Positions 7,777 to 16,606 of a stretch of DNA of 64,000 nt are shown here, in pieces; position 1 is the first letter of the stretch, and every line of letters starts with the position of its first letter. The notes under the pieces were generated by a model. The model saw only the letters and a list, made by a program, of their open reading frames with translations. It did not search any database and was not told the DNA's origin. A program made the position numbers and the translations under genes. The stretch comes from Anaeromyxobacter soli (lineage in GTDB: Bacteria > Myxococcota > Myxococcia > Myxococcales > Anaeromyxobacteraceae), in assembly GCF_022808855.1 (NCBI RefSeq), contig NZ_JAKZLF010000004.1:124001-188000 (forward strand), given 5' to 3'.

Positions 7777-9087
7777 ATGGCATCGGCGTCTGGGATGGCT
7801 CGCCCAGCCCCAGCCGAGACGAGATCAGCCCCCCGGCGCGGCGCTCCCCTCGGGACCCCCCGCGCGCGGCGCTGCCGCCCCCGGCTGAACGGTCCCATCT
7901 TGCGGGTCGTGCAGGCCTCGCGGCGCGACCGGCTCGCTCCCCTGACCGGGCTCCGCTTCGCCGCGGCTCTCGGCATCCTCCTCTACCACTATGGCGCCCC
8001 GCTCGTGGCGGGGCTCCCGGCGTGGGTGGAGCGCGTCCGGGTCGGCGGACACGTCTGGGTCGGGCTCTTCTACGTGCTCTCGGGATTCGTGCTCGCCTGG
8101 GCCCATCCGCTGCCGATGGCGCCCGCCGAGCGGCGGACGTTCTACGTGGCGCGCTTCGCCCGGCTCTACCCCGCCTACCTGCTCGCGTTCCTGCTCATCG
8201 CGCCGTTCGCGCTCGAGCGCTGGCAGGGGGGCGGCCCCGTGGCGCTCGCCAAGGCGGCGACGGTCGCGACGGCGTGCCTCCTGCTCGCGCAGGCCTGGGC
8301 GACCCCCATCGCCCGGCTCTGGAACCCGCCGGGCTGGTCCACCTCGGTCGTGGCGGCGTTCTACGCGGCGTTCCCGTTCGTGGCGGCGCGGCTCTCGCGC
8401 CTGTCGCGCCGCGGCCTCGCGCTCGCGGCGCTCGGCGCCTGGACGGCGAGCCTCGCCTTCCCGCTCCTCTACCTCGCGCTGCGGCCCGACGGTCAGGTCG
8501 AGCCGGCCACGCTCACCTGGGAGGAGCCGCTCTGGCTGGAGGCGCTGAAGTTCCACCCCGTCGCTCGCGCCGGCGAGTTCGGCGTCGGCGTCGCGCTCGG
8601 CCTGCTCCACCACCGCGGGGTGGGCCTCGGGCGGCTCGGGGGCGCGGCGGCCGCCGCTGCGCTCGGCGCCGTGATCGTCCTCCTCGCGTGGGGCGGCGCG
8701 CCCTACGTGCTCGTGCACAACGGGCTGGCGGTGCCGCTCTTCGCGATCGCGCTGCTGGGGCTCGCGGCCGGCGGGAGCGGCCCGGCGCGCGTCCTCGCGT
8801 CGCCCGCGGCACGCTCCCTCGGCGACGCGAGCTTCGCGCTGTACGCGCTGCAGGAGCCGCTCTGGCGGTGGGCGCGCCGGCTCGTACCGGAGGATCCGGG
8901 CGCGGCACCGAGCGCCGCGTTCGTGCTCGGGTTCGCGGGGTTCGCGATCGCCGTGTCGATCATCGTGTCGCGCTCGCTCGAGCGCCCGGCGCGGCACGCG
9001 CTGCGAGCGCTGCTCGGTGGCGAGCGCGCCGGGACGCGGGCTCCGCCCGCCGAGGTGTCGGGGCTCGCGCCGGCTGAACGGCGCTAG
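7777..9087 (+). CDS. Acyltransferase 3 family membrane protein (OafA-like)
   Basis: 436 residues at most. The family signature RLAPLTGLRFAAALGILLYHYG is at about residues 52-73, with the catalytic His in the first helix. It is followed by FYVLSGFVLAW, RFARLYPAYLLAFLL and about eight more membrane helices. These enzymes O-acylate exported or surface glycans. The first 44 residues are Arg/Pro-rich, unlike the family, so the true start may be the GTG at 7909. It stands alone between a terminator and the leftward gene at 9109. Confidence 0.82.
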   Translation: MASASGMARPAPAETRSAPRRGAPLGTPRARRCRPRLNGPILRVVQASRRDRLAPLTGLRFAAALGILLYHYGAPLVAGLPAWVERVRVGGHVWVGLFYVLSGFVLAWAHPLPMAPAERRTFYVARFARLYPAYLLAFLLIAPFALERWQGGGPVALAKAATVATACLLLAQAWATPIARLWNPPGWSTSVVAAFYAAFPFVAARLSRLSRRGLALAALGAWTASLAFPLLYLALRPDGQVEPATLTWEEPLWLEALKFHPVARAGEFGVGVALGLLHHRGVGLGRLGGAAAAAALGAVIVLLAWGGAPYVLVHNGLAVPLFAIALLGLAAGGSGPARVLASPAARSLGDASFALYALQEPLWRWARRLVPEDPGAAPSAAFVLGFAGFAIAVSIIVSRSLERPARHALRALLGGERAGTRAPPAEVSGLAPAERR

Positions 9088-9108
9088 AGTCCCCGGGGTG
9101 CCGCGCAC

Positions 9109-9360
9109 CTAGGCGGGGCCACCGGGGCCCTGCTCGCGCGCGGACGCGTCGGCCCGGTCGCTGCCTGCGCGCCGGCCGGGGAGCCCGACCACGCCGCCCG
9201 CGAAGCCGAAGAAGAGCGCGGCCGTCCAGACGCTCGAGGTGAGCGGGCACGTCCCGGTGTTGCAGCCGATGAAGTAGGCGTACGCGGCGCCTGCCGCGGC
9301 GCCCACGGCCGCGCCACCGGCGGTCCGCCAGTGGGCGCGCGCGATGGCTCGGGCGTTCAT
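9109..9360 (-). CDS. Small membrane protein, DUF6132-like
   Basis: 83 residues with two glycine-rich membrane helices (GGAAVGAAAGAAYAYF and ALFFGFAGGVVGL) joined by the diagnostic IGCNTGTCPLTSSVW, which matches my memory of DUF6132. Similar proteins often sit near rhodanese or thiol-redox genes, but here the divergent neighbour is a dihaem peroxidase. Function is unknown. The start is the ATG at 9360, and the two divergent genes share a 136-base promoter region. Confidence 0.7.
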   Translation of the reverse strand: MNARAIARAHWRTAGGAAVGAAAGAAYAYFIGCNTGTCPLTSSVWTAALFFGFAGGVVGLPGRRAGSDRADASAREQGPGGPA

Positions 9361-9496
9361 CGCTCGTGAGAGCCCCGGAGTCGAGGAGCGGTTCGCCGCG
9401 AGCGGGCGGGCGGGTGCACGGCGGGCGGCTCTGCACGGGGATGCGACGGCGTTCTGCTTGACCGCGGGGCGGGCGGGCCTTTTCGTAGGGGCTCCG

Positions 9497-10597
9497 ATGA
9501 ACCGCGCCCTCCTCGCCTCGCTCACGCTCCTCGCCCTGGCGCTCTCCGCGTGCCGCTCCGCCGACGTCCGGCCCGCCGCCGCGCCGGGATCGCCGCCCGC
9601 GTGGGAGGCCGACAACCCGGTCCGGCCGCTGCCGGCGCCTCCGCTCGGGAGCCCGGCGGACTTCTCGACGGTGCCGTGGGTCACCCCGCAGAAGGTCCGG
9701 CTCGGGCGCTGGCTCTTCTACGACCGGCGCCTCAGCGCGGACGGCACGATCTCCTGCGCCACCTGCCACCGGCCGGAGCACGCGTTCTCGGAGCCCACCG
9801 CGGTCTCGACCGGCATCCGCGGCCAGCAGGGCCGCCGCAAGTCGCCGCCGATCCTGAACGCCGCGTGGCCCGTGTACCCGCGCTACTTCTGGGACGGGCG
9901 GGCCGCGACCCTGGCGGAGCAGGCGCAGGGGCCGCTCGCGAACCCGGTCGAGATGGGCAACACGCTCGACCACGTGGTGCTCACCGTCTCGCGCGTCCCC
10001 GGCTACGCGCCGTACTTCCGCGAGGCGTTCGGCGATCCGCGCATCGACGTCGCGCGCGTGAGCGAGGCGATCGCCGCCTACGAGGCCACGCGGCTCTCGG
10101 GGAACTCCGCCTACGACCGCTTCGCCGCCGGGGACGAGGCGGCGCTCTCGCCGGAGGCGCGGCGCGGGATGGAGCTCTTCTTCGGCCGCGCGCAGTGCGC
10201 GCAGTGCCACCTCGGCCCGAACCTCTCCGACTCGCAGTTCCACAACCTCGGCGTCGGCTGGCGCCCGCCCGCGGACGCGGTCCAGCCGCTCCTCGAGGGC
10301 TTCGCGGACAAGGGCCGCTACGAGGTCACCCGCGACGTGAAGGACGTGGGTGCGTTCAAGACACCCACCCTGCGCGACTGCTCGAGGCACGCGCCCTACA
10401 TGCACGACGGGTCGATGGCGACGCTGGAGGAGGCCGTGCTGCACTACTGGCGCGGCGGGTTCGCGAACCCGTGGCTCTCGGAGCGCATCGTGCCGGTGCC
10501 GATGACGCGGGCCGAGCTCTCCGCGCTCGTCGCGTTCCTGCGGGCGCTCGACGGCGAGGGCTACGCCGACGTCGCGCCGGGGGTCTTCCCGCAGTAG
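9497..10597 (+). CDS. Dihaem cytochrome c peroxidase / MauG family lipoprotein
   Basis: 366 residues with lipobox LALSAC (Cys19). There are two haem sites: CATCH (about residue 90) in the N-terminal domain and CAQCH (about residue 235) in the C-terminal domain. Family motifs are FYDRRLSADGTISCATCHRPEHAF, SPPILNAAWPVYPRYFWDGRA, FKTPTLRDCSRHAPYMHDGS and LSALVAFLRAL (quoted as separate matches, partly overlapping). Such enzymes reduce hydrogen peroxide in the periplasm using c-type cytochrome electrons. The ATG at 9497 begins the signal peptide. Confidence 0.88.
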   Translation: MNRALLASLTLLALALSACRSADVRPAAAPGSPPAWEADNPVRPLPAPPLGSPADFSTVPWVTPQKVRLGRWLFYDRRLSADGTISCATCHRPEHAFSEPTAVSTGIRGQQGRRKSPPILNAAWPVYPRYFWDGRAATLAEQAQGPLANPVEMGNTLDHVVLTVSRVPGYAPYFREAFGDPRIDVARVSEAIAAYEATRLSGNSAYDRFAAGDEAALSPEARRGMELFFGRAQCAQCHLGPNLSDSQFHNLGVGWRPPADAVQPLLEGFADKGRYEVTRDVKDVGAFKTPTLRDCSRHAPYMHDGSMATLEEAVLHYWRGGFANPWLSERIVPVPMTRAELSALVAFLRALDGEGYADVAPGVFPQ

Positions 10598-10653
10598 CGG
10601 CGCCGCGGCAGTCCGGCGAGGCGGTGTCAGACCGGCTTGCCACACTTCGATGC

Positions 10654-11496
10654 GTGCGGCGCTTCGTGACGCTGGATCTCGAGACTGTCCCCGACGAAGC
10701 CCTCGTCGGCGCGGTGGACGGCGAGCCTTCTCGTCCGTACTCCGAGCAGCTCCGCCGCGTGGTCGCCGATCGCCGCGCCCGCACCGGCGGCAGGAGCGAC
10801 TTCCTCCCCCTGCCCTACCACCGGCCCGTGGCGGGCTGCCTGCTCGAGGCGGTGGAGGACGGCGGGATCGTGCGGGTCGTGGACGTCTCCGCGTGGACGG
10901 ATCGCCGCGGCGACGAGGCGGCCTTCCTCGCGCGCACCTGGGAGCGGCTCGAGGGCGCCGCGCTCGTCACGTTCCACGGCAAGGGGTTCGATCTCCCCGT
11001 GCTCGAGCTCCGCTCGCTCAAGCACTCCGTGCCGACGCCGGCGTGGTTCACCGGCGGGAGACGCTTCGGCGCGGCCGATCACTTCGACCTGAAGGAGCTG
11101 CTCGCGGCGCAGGGCTCGGGCGGCGCGGCGCCGCTCGACCTGTACGCGAAGCTCGTCGGCCTGCCGGGCAAGGAGGACGTGGCCGGCGCGGACGTGCAGG
11201 CGCTCTATGCGGCGGGCGCGCTCGATCGCATCGCGGCGTACTGCATGACCGACGTCGTGCAGACGTTCCTCTTGTTCCTGCGGTACCGGCTCGTCGAGGG
11301 GTCGCTCACGCCCGACGGCTACGCCGAGAGCGCCGCGCTCGCGCGCACCGCGCTCCCGCCGCTGTTCCTGCGGCGGCTGCCGCTCGGGGAGCAGTCGGCG
11401 CTCGACGGTTTCCTGGATCGCTGCGCGGGGTACTTCGGCGAGGGGCCCGATGACGCTCGCCCCCGGATCCCGGCGAGCACGGCGCGAGCGGGCTGA
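10654..11496 (+). CDS. Predicted 3'-5' exonuclease, PolB-like (DNA_pol_B_exo2)
   Basis: About 280 residues. DEDDy motifs are visible: Exo I FVTLDLETVPDE at the N-terminus, Exo II FHGKGFDLPVLELRSL near residue 110, and Exo III AYCMTDVVQTFLLFLRYR near residue 195. This matches PF10108, a family of RNase H-fold exonucleases related to the proofreading domain of family-B polymerases. The start is uncertain: GTG at 10654 gives the family N-terminus, and a GTG at 10624 adds ten residues. It is convergent with the small basic gene at 11591. Confidence 0.85.
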   Translation: MRRFVTLDLETVPDEALVGAVDGEPSRPYSEQLRRVVADRRARTGGRSDFLPLPYHRPVAGCLLEAVEDGGIVRVVDVSAWTDRRGDEAAFLARTWERLEGAALVTFHGKGFDLPVLELRSLKHSVPTPAWFTGGRRFGAADHFDLKELLAAQGSGGAAPLDLYAKLVGLPGKEDVAGADVQALYAAGALDRIAAYCMTDVVQTFLLFLRYRLVEGSLTPDGYAESAALARTALPPLFLRRLPLGEQSALDGFLDRCAGYFGEGPDDARPRIPASTARAG

Positions 11497-11590
11497 GCTC
11501 CCGCTCCACTCGACGGCCGGGAGCGAGCGGGCCAGAGCGCGATCGCGTCGTGCGCCAGGCCCTGCCCGCCGTCGTCTCCGCGGCTCGGCG

Positions 11591-11722
11591 CTACTTGGGC
11601 GAGCGCTTCGCCTTGCGCTTGCGCTTCACCGACAGCGCGCGCTTGCGGGTGGCGGTGGCGCGCTTCGTCTTCGAGCGGTTCGCGACCTTGCGCTTCGAGC
11701 GGTTCCCCTTCTGTGCGGGCAT
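11591..11722 (-). CDS. 43-residue Lys/Arg-rich basic protein
   Basis: A short frame of 43 codons beginning MPAQKGNRSKRKVANRSK and ending RKAKRSPK. More than 40% of its residues are Lys or Arg, and there are no acidic residues. The ATG is preceded at five bases by AAGGAGGG, an excellent ribosome site, which is why I accept so short a gene. Composition suggests nucleic-acid binding, like nucleoid or tiny ribosome-associated proteins. It follows the topoisomerase VI genes on the same strand after a 94-base gap. The family is not recognised. Confidence 0.65.
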   Translation of the reverse strand: MPAQKGNRSKRKVANRSKTKRATATRKRALSVKRKRKAKRSPK

Positions 11723-11816
11723 GCGTCCCTCCTTTTGAGGCGTGTGAGCGCGGGAGTGTCGCCGCGAGCGTGCGCGCCGTCAACTCCGCGCGGCGGCGCG
11801 GGGGAGCGGGCGGCGG

Positions 11817-12920
11817 CTACTCGAGCCAGTCGCGGTCGCGCAGCTTCCGCGGCAGGTACTCCTCGGTGATGAAGCTGATGCCGCGGCGGGAGAGCGCCTC
11901 GAGCTCGAACTTGAGGCCGGAGCGCACCATCTCCTGGATCTCCCGCTGCCACTGCTTCGCCTGGAACCACGGGTAGGCGAGCATCTGCTTCGCGCGGTTG
12001 TTGTCGCCGTCGTCCATCCTGATCGCGACGTTCACGGGCAGCTTGTACTTGTCCTTGTCGAACGACGACAGCCCGACGAAGCGGGCGTCCGGCACCGCCA
12101 TGCGCATCGACTCGTAGGCGAGGTTGATCGAGCCCTGCTTCATGACCGAGTAGATGTAGAAGCCCCACGGATCGTTGTCGACGAGCACGTAGACGGGGAG
12201 CTTCAGCTCGGAGTGGAGGCGCTGCACGAGGCGGCGGACGCCGCGCGGCGGCTGGCCTCCGCCCTGCAGGATGATGCACTTCTCCCGCTTCCAGAACTTG
12301 TCCTCGTTGAAGCGCGTCCAGACGGCGTCCTTCTCGATGAGGAGGATGTACTTCGCCTCGTGGCGGACGAACTCGATGACGTTCTCCTCCACGATCGAGG
12401 GGACCGCCCACCCGCCGGAGCCCATCCGGCGGAGATCGATGGTGTCCCCGGTGTCGCGGATGGTGATGGGGCCGACCATCGAGCCCTTCCGCGAGGCGAA
12501 CAGGTGCAGCTCCTCGCGGAGCGCGTCGAGCGCGACCTCGAGGTCCTCGATGATCGGGTCGGACTCGTCCTGCTCCTCGAAGGTGTTCTGCTTCGTGTCG
12601 CCGATGGTGTGCTTGGTGATGTAGTAGAGGTCGCGGATGCTCGTCGTCTTGCCGCCCTCGATGAGCTCCTTGCAGGCGTCCGACACGAGGAACGTCTGCA
12701 TGAACTTCTTCGCCATCGCGACGTTGAAGAAGTAGCGCTTCTGGCGCTGCGACCCGAGCTCGATGAGCCGCCGCTTCTCGTTGAACTTCACGTTCGCGAG
12801 CGAGCGGATGGGGATCTCGACGAAGGGGTTCTTGCCGCCCTTGACCGAGCGGACGACCGTCTCGGCGAGCTTCTCGATCTTCTGGGCGGTCTGCTTGGAG
12901 ACGGCGTCGAGCCTGGCCAT
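11817..12920 (-). CDS. top6A: DNA topoisomerase VI subunit A (Spo11 homologue)
   Basis: 367 residues, normal length for Top6A. The winged-helix cleavage domain carries TTSIRDLYYITKH, in which Tyr100 is the probable catalytic tyrosine. The Toprim domain follows, with the Glu in YILLIEKDAVW (E197) and the metal-binding aspartates in VLVDNDPWGFYIYS (D249, D251). With subunit B at 12930 it would form the A2B2 type IIB enzyme that passes duplexes through ATP-dependent double-strand breaks. The two genes are 9 bases apart, B first. Topoisomerase VI is typical of archaea and plants and patchy in bacteria. Confidence 0.93.
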   Translation of the reverse strand: MARLDAVSKQTAQKIEKLAETVVRSVKGGKNPFVEIPIRSLANVKFNEKRRLIELGSQRQKRYFFNVAMAKKFMQTFLVSDACKELIEGGKTTSIRDLYYITKHTIGDTKQNTFEEQDESDPIIEDLEVALDALREELHLFASRKGSMVGPITIRDTGDTIDLRRMGSGGWAVPSIVEENVIEFVRHEAKYILLIEKDAVWTRFNEDKFWKREKCIILQGGGQPPRGVRRLVQRLHSELKLPVYVLVDNDPWGFYIYSVMKQGSINLAYESMRMAVPDARFVGLSSFDKDKYKLPVNVAIRMDDGDNNRAKQMLAYPWFQAKQWQREIQEMVRSGLKFELEALSRRGISFITEEYLPRKLRDRDWLE

Positions 12921-12929
12921 GGTCGTTCC

Positions 12930-15059
12930 TTACTCGTCCTCGTTCTCGGCCCGGCGCGGGCGCTTCGTGAGCTTCTTCGACTGCTCCTCGAGCGCCGCGT
13001 CCACCTCCGCGAGCTCCGCCTCCGTGACCCGGTCGGCGAGCCGCAGGAACTCGCGCTTGATGGGCTCCGGGCTCTTGCCGGTGATCTTGCCGATCGCCTG
13101 CGCGACCTCCTGGATGTAGAGCTCGAAGATGCCGCGGCGCTGCGCCTGGTAGTCCGCGTGCTGCTTCTTGCGGATGTGCGCGGCGAGCTTGCGGCCGCAC
13201 TCCTGCGCCGCGAGCTGGATCTCCCGCATGATCTCCGGGTAGTGCGCGACGGCCTCCTTCGCCTCGCTCGTGAACGGCACCCACACCGACGCGATGTGGA
13301 CGAGGAGCGCCATGGGGCCGACCGGGAGCGAGCCCTTCGGCTGCGAGAGCAGGTAGTTCCGCCAGTCGGTCTTGACGATGGCCTCGGTCGTGCCGCACGC
13401 GCCGCGCTGGAAGAGCAGCGGCACGCGGTTCGCGAACCGGAAGAGCTCGATGGGCTTGTCCGCCGGCCAGGAGCCGCCGTAGGCGAGCCCGACCTCCACC
13501 TGGAACGGGTTGCCGCGGTAGACCTTGGGCGGCCGCGTCACCGTCGCGATGAAGTAGTTGTGCCCCTTGATCTTCTCGACGCCCTCCTCGGGCGGCGCGT
13601 CGGGCACCTCCGGCGCGGCGGCCTTCGCCGCCTTCTCCTTCCGGGAGGCCTTCTTCTTCGTGGCCTGGTCGAGGTCGAGCTGCTCGTCCGCCTCGGGCCC
13701 CTCCGTCTCGACCACGTTCAGGAACGAGATGAGCCCGCGCTTCATGAGCTCGTCGCCGATGGGCGACAGGCAGTTCGTCGGCGGATTCATGATCTTGGTC
13801 GCGCCGATGGCCCGGTGGAGCTTCTCCGCGAGCGTTCGGTCCTCGCCGAGGTCGCGCGGGCGCACGCGCCCCTTGAACGCCGCGCGCTTCACGATCTCGT
13901 CCGCGACCTGACCCGAGACGCGCGAGAAGCCGCTCTGCAGGAACCCGCGCACGTCGCGCGCCTTCGACTCGGCCGCCATCAGCATGAGCGCCCCCAGCTC
14001 GACGCCGTGCGGGTGCGGCTTGATCTCCACCGCCTCCTTGGGGAGCTCCTCGGTCGCGCGCGGGAACGTGAGGAGCTGCTGGCGCGGGCGCAGGTAGTGC
14101 ACGGTCGCGTGCGGGTTCGAGAGCGCGGTGTGCTCGACGTAGCGGTTCACGAACCGCTGGCCGGCCTGCCAGTTCGCGACGATCTCGAGCTCGACGCGGG
14201 TGCCGTGCTCCTGGTGCCACTCGTCGAGCTGGCGGTCCTCGGTGACGACCGGGTTGTTCTTCCGCGTGTCGATCTGGATCTCGAAGAAGTGCGCCGGCTT
14301 CCCCTTGCCGGTGCGCGACGTGACGCGGATCGGTCGGCCGGTGGTGAGCTGGCCGTACATCGCCGCGGCGCTGATGCCGATGCCCTGCTGGCCGCGAGAC
14401 TGCTTCAGCCGGTGGAACTTCGAGCCGTAGAGGAGCTTGCCGAAGATCTTCGGCGCCTGCGCCTTCACGATGCCGGGGCCGTTGTCCTCGATGACGACCA
14501 CGAAGCGGCCCTCGCCCTTCGTGAGCTCGGCCTTCGGTGCGGGGGGAACGGCACCCCCCGCGCGCTTCGGGGCGGGCTCCTCCGCTTCGGTGCTCTCGAG
14601 CCCGAGGTCGCGGACCTCGATCGTGATCTCGGGGAGGATCCCGGCCTCCTCGCAGGCGTCGAGGGAGTTGTCGACCGCCTCCTTGATCGTCGTGAGGAGC
14701 GCCTTCGAGGGGTTGTCGAAGCCGAGGAGGTGGCGGTTCTTCGTGAAGAACTCGGAGATCGAGATCTCGCGCTGCTTCGACGCCATCTGCTCGGCGGTGG
14801 CCCGCCGGCGAGGCGCCTTGGGCGCCTCGGGCGCCTCCTCCGCCTCGGCCGCAGGCTCGATCGCCGGCAGGAGCTCCGGCTCGGGCTCCGGCCGGGCTCG
14901 CGCCCTGCGCGGAGCGGCCGCGGGCGCGGCCTTCGTCGTCCTCGCGCCCCCACGCCGGGCGGGCGCCGGCTCGACCTGGACGAGCTCGAGCTGCGCCTTC
15001 TCGACCCTCGCCGCGGGCCGCCCCTTCCCCTTCGCCGCTGTCGCCTTCCGAGATGCCAT
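12930..15059 (-). CDS. top6B: DNA topoisomerase VI subunit B (GHKL ATPase)
   Basis: 709 residues, clearly longer than archaeal Top6B (about 530). The GHKL nucleotide site shows TTIKEAVDNSLDACEEAG (N-box, about residue 131), VVVIEDNGPGIVKAQ (G1) and SRGQQGIGISAAAMYG (G2). The extra length comes from an Ala/Pro/Arg-rich N-terminus of about 95 residues, a Lys/Ala-rich insert (KKKASRKEKAAKAAA) and an acidic C-terminal tail (RAENEDE). The ATG at 15059 begins the low-complexity extension, so a shorter start near the internal MASKQREISISEFF is possible. It is expressed ahead of subunit A. Confidence 0.92.
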   Translation of the reverse strand: MASRKATAAKGKGRPAARVEKAQLELVQVEPAPARRGGARTTKAAPAAAPRRARARPEPEPELLPAIEPAAEAEEAPEAPKAPRRRATAEQMASKQREISISEFFTKNRHLLGFDNPSKALLTTIKEAVDNSLDACEEAGILPEITIEVRDLGLESTEAEEPAPKRAGGAVPPAPKAELTKGEGRFVVVIEDNGPGIVKAQAPKIFGKLLYGSKFHRLKQSRGQQGIGISAAAMYGQLTTGRPIRVTSRTGKGKPAHFFEIQIDTRKNNPVVTEDRQLDEWHQEHGTRVELEIVANWQAGQRFVNRYVEHTALSNPHATVHYLRPRQQLLTFPRATEELPKEAVEIKPHPHGVELGALMLMAAESKARDVRGFLQSGFSRVSGQVADEIVKRAAFKGRVRPRDLGEDRTLAEKLHRAIGATKIMNPPTNCLSPIGDELMKRGLISFLNVVETEGPEADEQLDLDQATKKKASRKEKAAKAAAPEVPDAPPEEGVEKIKGHNYFIATVTRPPKVYRGNPFQVEVGLAYGGSWPADKPIELFRFANRVPLLFQRGACGTTEAIVKTDWRNYLLSQPKGSLPVGPMALLVHIASVWVPFTSEAKEAVAHYPEIMREIQLAAQECGRKLAAHIRKKQHADYQAQRRGIFELYIQEVAQAIGKITGKSPEPIKREFLRLADRVTEAELAEVDAALEEQSKKLTKRPRRAENEDE

Positions 15060-15197
15060 GACCGGGCTAACCTCGCGATATCGCCTGGGCCGGCTTTAGC
15101 ACGGGAGCCCCACGGGCGCGAGAAAGCATCGACGCGGCGGGCCTCCGCCCGCCCGCCGCGTTTGACGCGGCCGCCCGGGTGGTTACCTACTCTCCAT

Positions 15198-16130
15198 ATG
15201 GCCTGGAACGAAGCGACGACGCCGCGCGGAATGAACCGACCGACGGGCGGATTCGGCCGCAACTACCTGAAGACCGCCATGCTGATGGCCTTCCTCATCG
15301 CGATCCTCGCGATCGGCGGCCAGATGGTGGGCGGCACGGGCGGGATGCTCCTCTTCGGGGCGATCGGCCTGGTGTTCAACTTCCTCTCCTACTGGTTCTC
15401 CGACCGGATCGCGCTCATGGCGCACCGCGCCCGGCCGGTCACGCGAGAGCAGCTCCCGGACGTCTACGAGATCGTGGAGCGGCTCACGCGCAAGGCGGGC
15501 ATCCCGATGCCGGCCGTCTACGTGATCCCGTCGCCTACCCCGAACGCGTTCGCGACCGGGAGGAACCCGAGCCACTCTGCGGTCGCCGTGACCGAGGGCA
15601 TCCTGAGCATCCTCGACCGCCGCCAGCTCGAGGGCGTGCTCGCGCACGAGCTGTCGCACGTGCGCAACCGGGACGTGCTCATCGCCACCATCGCCGCGGC
15701 GGTGGCGGGCCTCATCGCCTCCCTCGGCCACATGATCCAGTGGGGCGCGATCCTGGGCGGCTTCGGCGGCCGCTCCGACGACGACCGCGGCGGCAACGTC
15801 TTCGCCGCGCTCGCCTGGGCGCTGCTCGCGCCGATCATCGCGATGATCGTGCAGCTCGCGGTGTCGCGCTCGCGGGAGTTCGGCGCGGACGCCTCCGGAG
15901 CGGAGCTCACCGGCGACCCCGACGCGCTCGCCGACGCCCTCCTCTCCCTGGAGCGCGGCAACGAGGTGCGGCCCTACGCCTACGGCGGCCCCGCCACCGC
16001 GCACCTGTTCATCGTGAACCCGTTCCGCGGCGCGGGCGGCAAGATGCTCCAGCTCTTCTCCACGCACCCGCCCATCGAGGCGCGCGTGGAGAGGCTGCGC
16101 CAGATGCGGCGCGGCGTCCGTTATGCCTAG
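15198..16130 (+). CDS. htpX: Membrane zinc metalloprotease HtpX
   Basis: 310 residues. Two N-terminal membrane helices (MLMAFLIAILAIGGQM and MLLFGAIGLVFNFLSYWF) precede the M48 peptidase domain. The zinc site is LAHELSHVRNRD, with the third ligand Glu in SRSREFGADASGAEL. Two further helices lie around LIASLGHMIQWGAIL and LAPIIAMIVQL. HtpX degrades misfolded inner-membrane proteins together with FtsH. The ATG at 15198 fits the usual N-terminus. A TTGACG hexamer at 15162 could be a -35 box, but the matching -10 is poor. Confidence 0.93.
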   Translation: MAWNEATTPRGMNRPTGGFGRNYLKTAMLMAFLIAILAIGGQMVGGTGGMLLFGAIGLVFNFLSYWFSDRIALMAHRARPVTREQLPDVYEIVERLTRKAGIPMPAVYVIPSPTPNAFATGRNPSHSAVAVTEGILSILDRRQLEGVLAHELSHVRNRDVLIATIAAAVAGLIASLGHMIQWGAILGGFGGRSDDDRGGNVFAALAWALLAPIIAMIVQLAVSRSREFGADASGAELTGDPDALADALLSLERGNEVRPYAYGGPATAHLFIVNPFRGAGGKMLQLFSTHPPIEARVERLRQMRRGVRYA

Positions 16131-16151
16131 CCGCCGGCCGGCAGCCCCCCG

Positions 16152-16580
16152 CTAGAAGGCACAGCTCGTCGACCCGCTCGCGACGACGTCGAGCCTCCTC
16201 GAGATGGTGGTGTTCGTCGCCGGGTTGTAGACGAGGATCTCGTAGGTCCCGACCTGCGAGGGCGCGGCGAAGGTGCAGTTGATCGCGTTGAGGTCACAGC
16301 CGGGCGGGCACGAGTTCGCGTTCTCGCAGGCCTCCACCACCGGGTCGAGCTGGATGGTCCCGCTCGAGGTCGCCTGCGACAGGTCCACGTCACAGCTCGC
16401 GGCGCTCTGATTGCACGTCGGGCAGAGCCGGAGCGGCACCGACACCGTCGAGCCGGGCGTGGCGGTGCAGCCCGCGACCGCGTCCACCCGCGGCGTCTCG
16501 GTGGGGCACTTCTCGCCGCAGGCGGAGAGCCCGACGGCGGCGGCGCAGGCGCCGATGGCGATGATGCGTCGAAGCGTCAT
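16152..16580 (-). CDS. Cysteine-rich secreted lipoprotein
   Basis: 142 residues with lipobox VGLSAC (Cys21). The mature part contains about eleven further cysteines (CPTE, CTATPG, LCPTCNQSAASC, ACENANSCPPGC, NCTF, TSCAF), suggesting several disulfides and a beta-rich extracellular domain ending YEILVYNPATNTTISRRL. I do not recognise the family. A GGGAGG ribosome site lies before the ATG at 16580. It is convergent with htpX with 21 bases between stops. Confidence 0.75.
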   Translation of the reverse strand: MTLRRIIAIGACAAAVGLSACGEKCPTETPRVDAVAGCTATPGSTVSVPLRLCPTCNQSAASCDVDLSQATSSGTIQLDPVVEACENANSCPPGCDLNAINCTFAAPSQVGTYEILVYNPATNTTISRRLDVVASGSTSCAF

Positions 16581-16606
16581 GTCCCGTTCCTCCCTGGGCT
16601 CGGCCG

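Noticed and set aside
15162-15190. Promoter for htpX (TTGACG with a nearby -10)
   Set aside because: The -10 position matches poorly and would make an almost leaderless transcript; left unlisted as a feature.
12213-16130. Very long rightward frame across the topoisomerase VI genes
   Set aside because: Only its last part from 15198 (HtpX) is real. The rest is antisense to well-supported topoisomerase genes and is open only because of high G+C.
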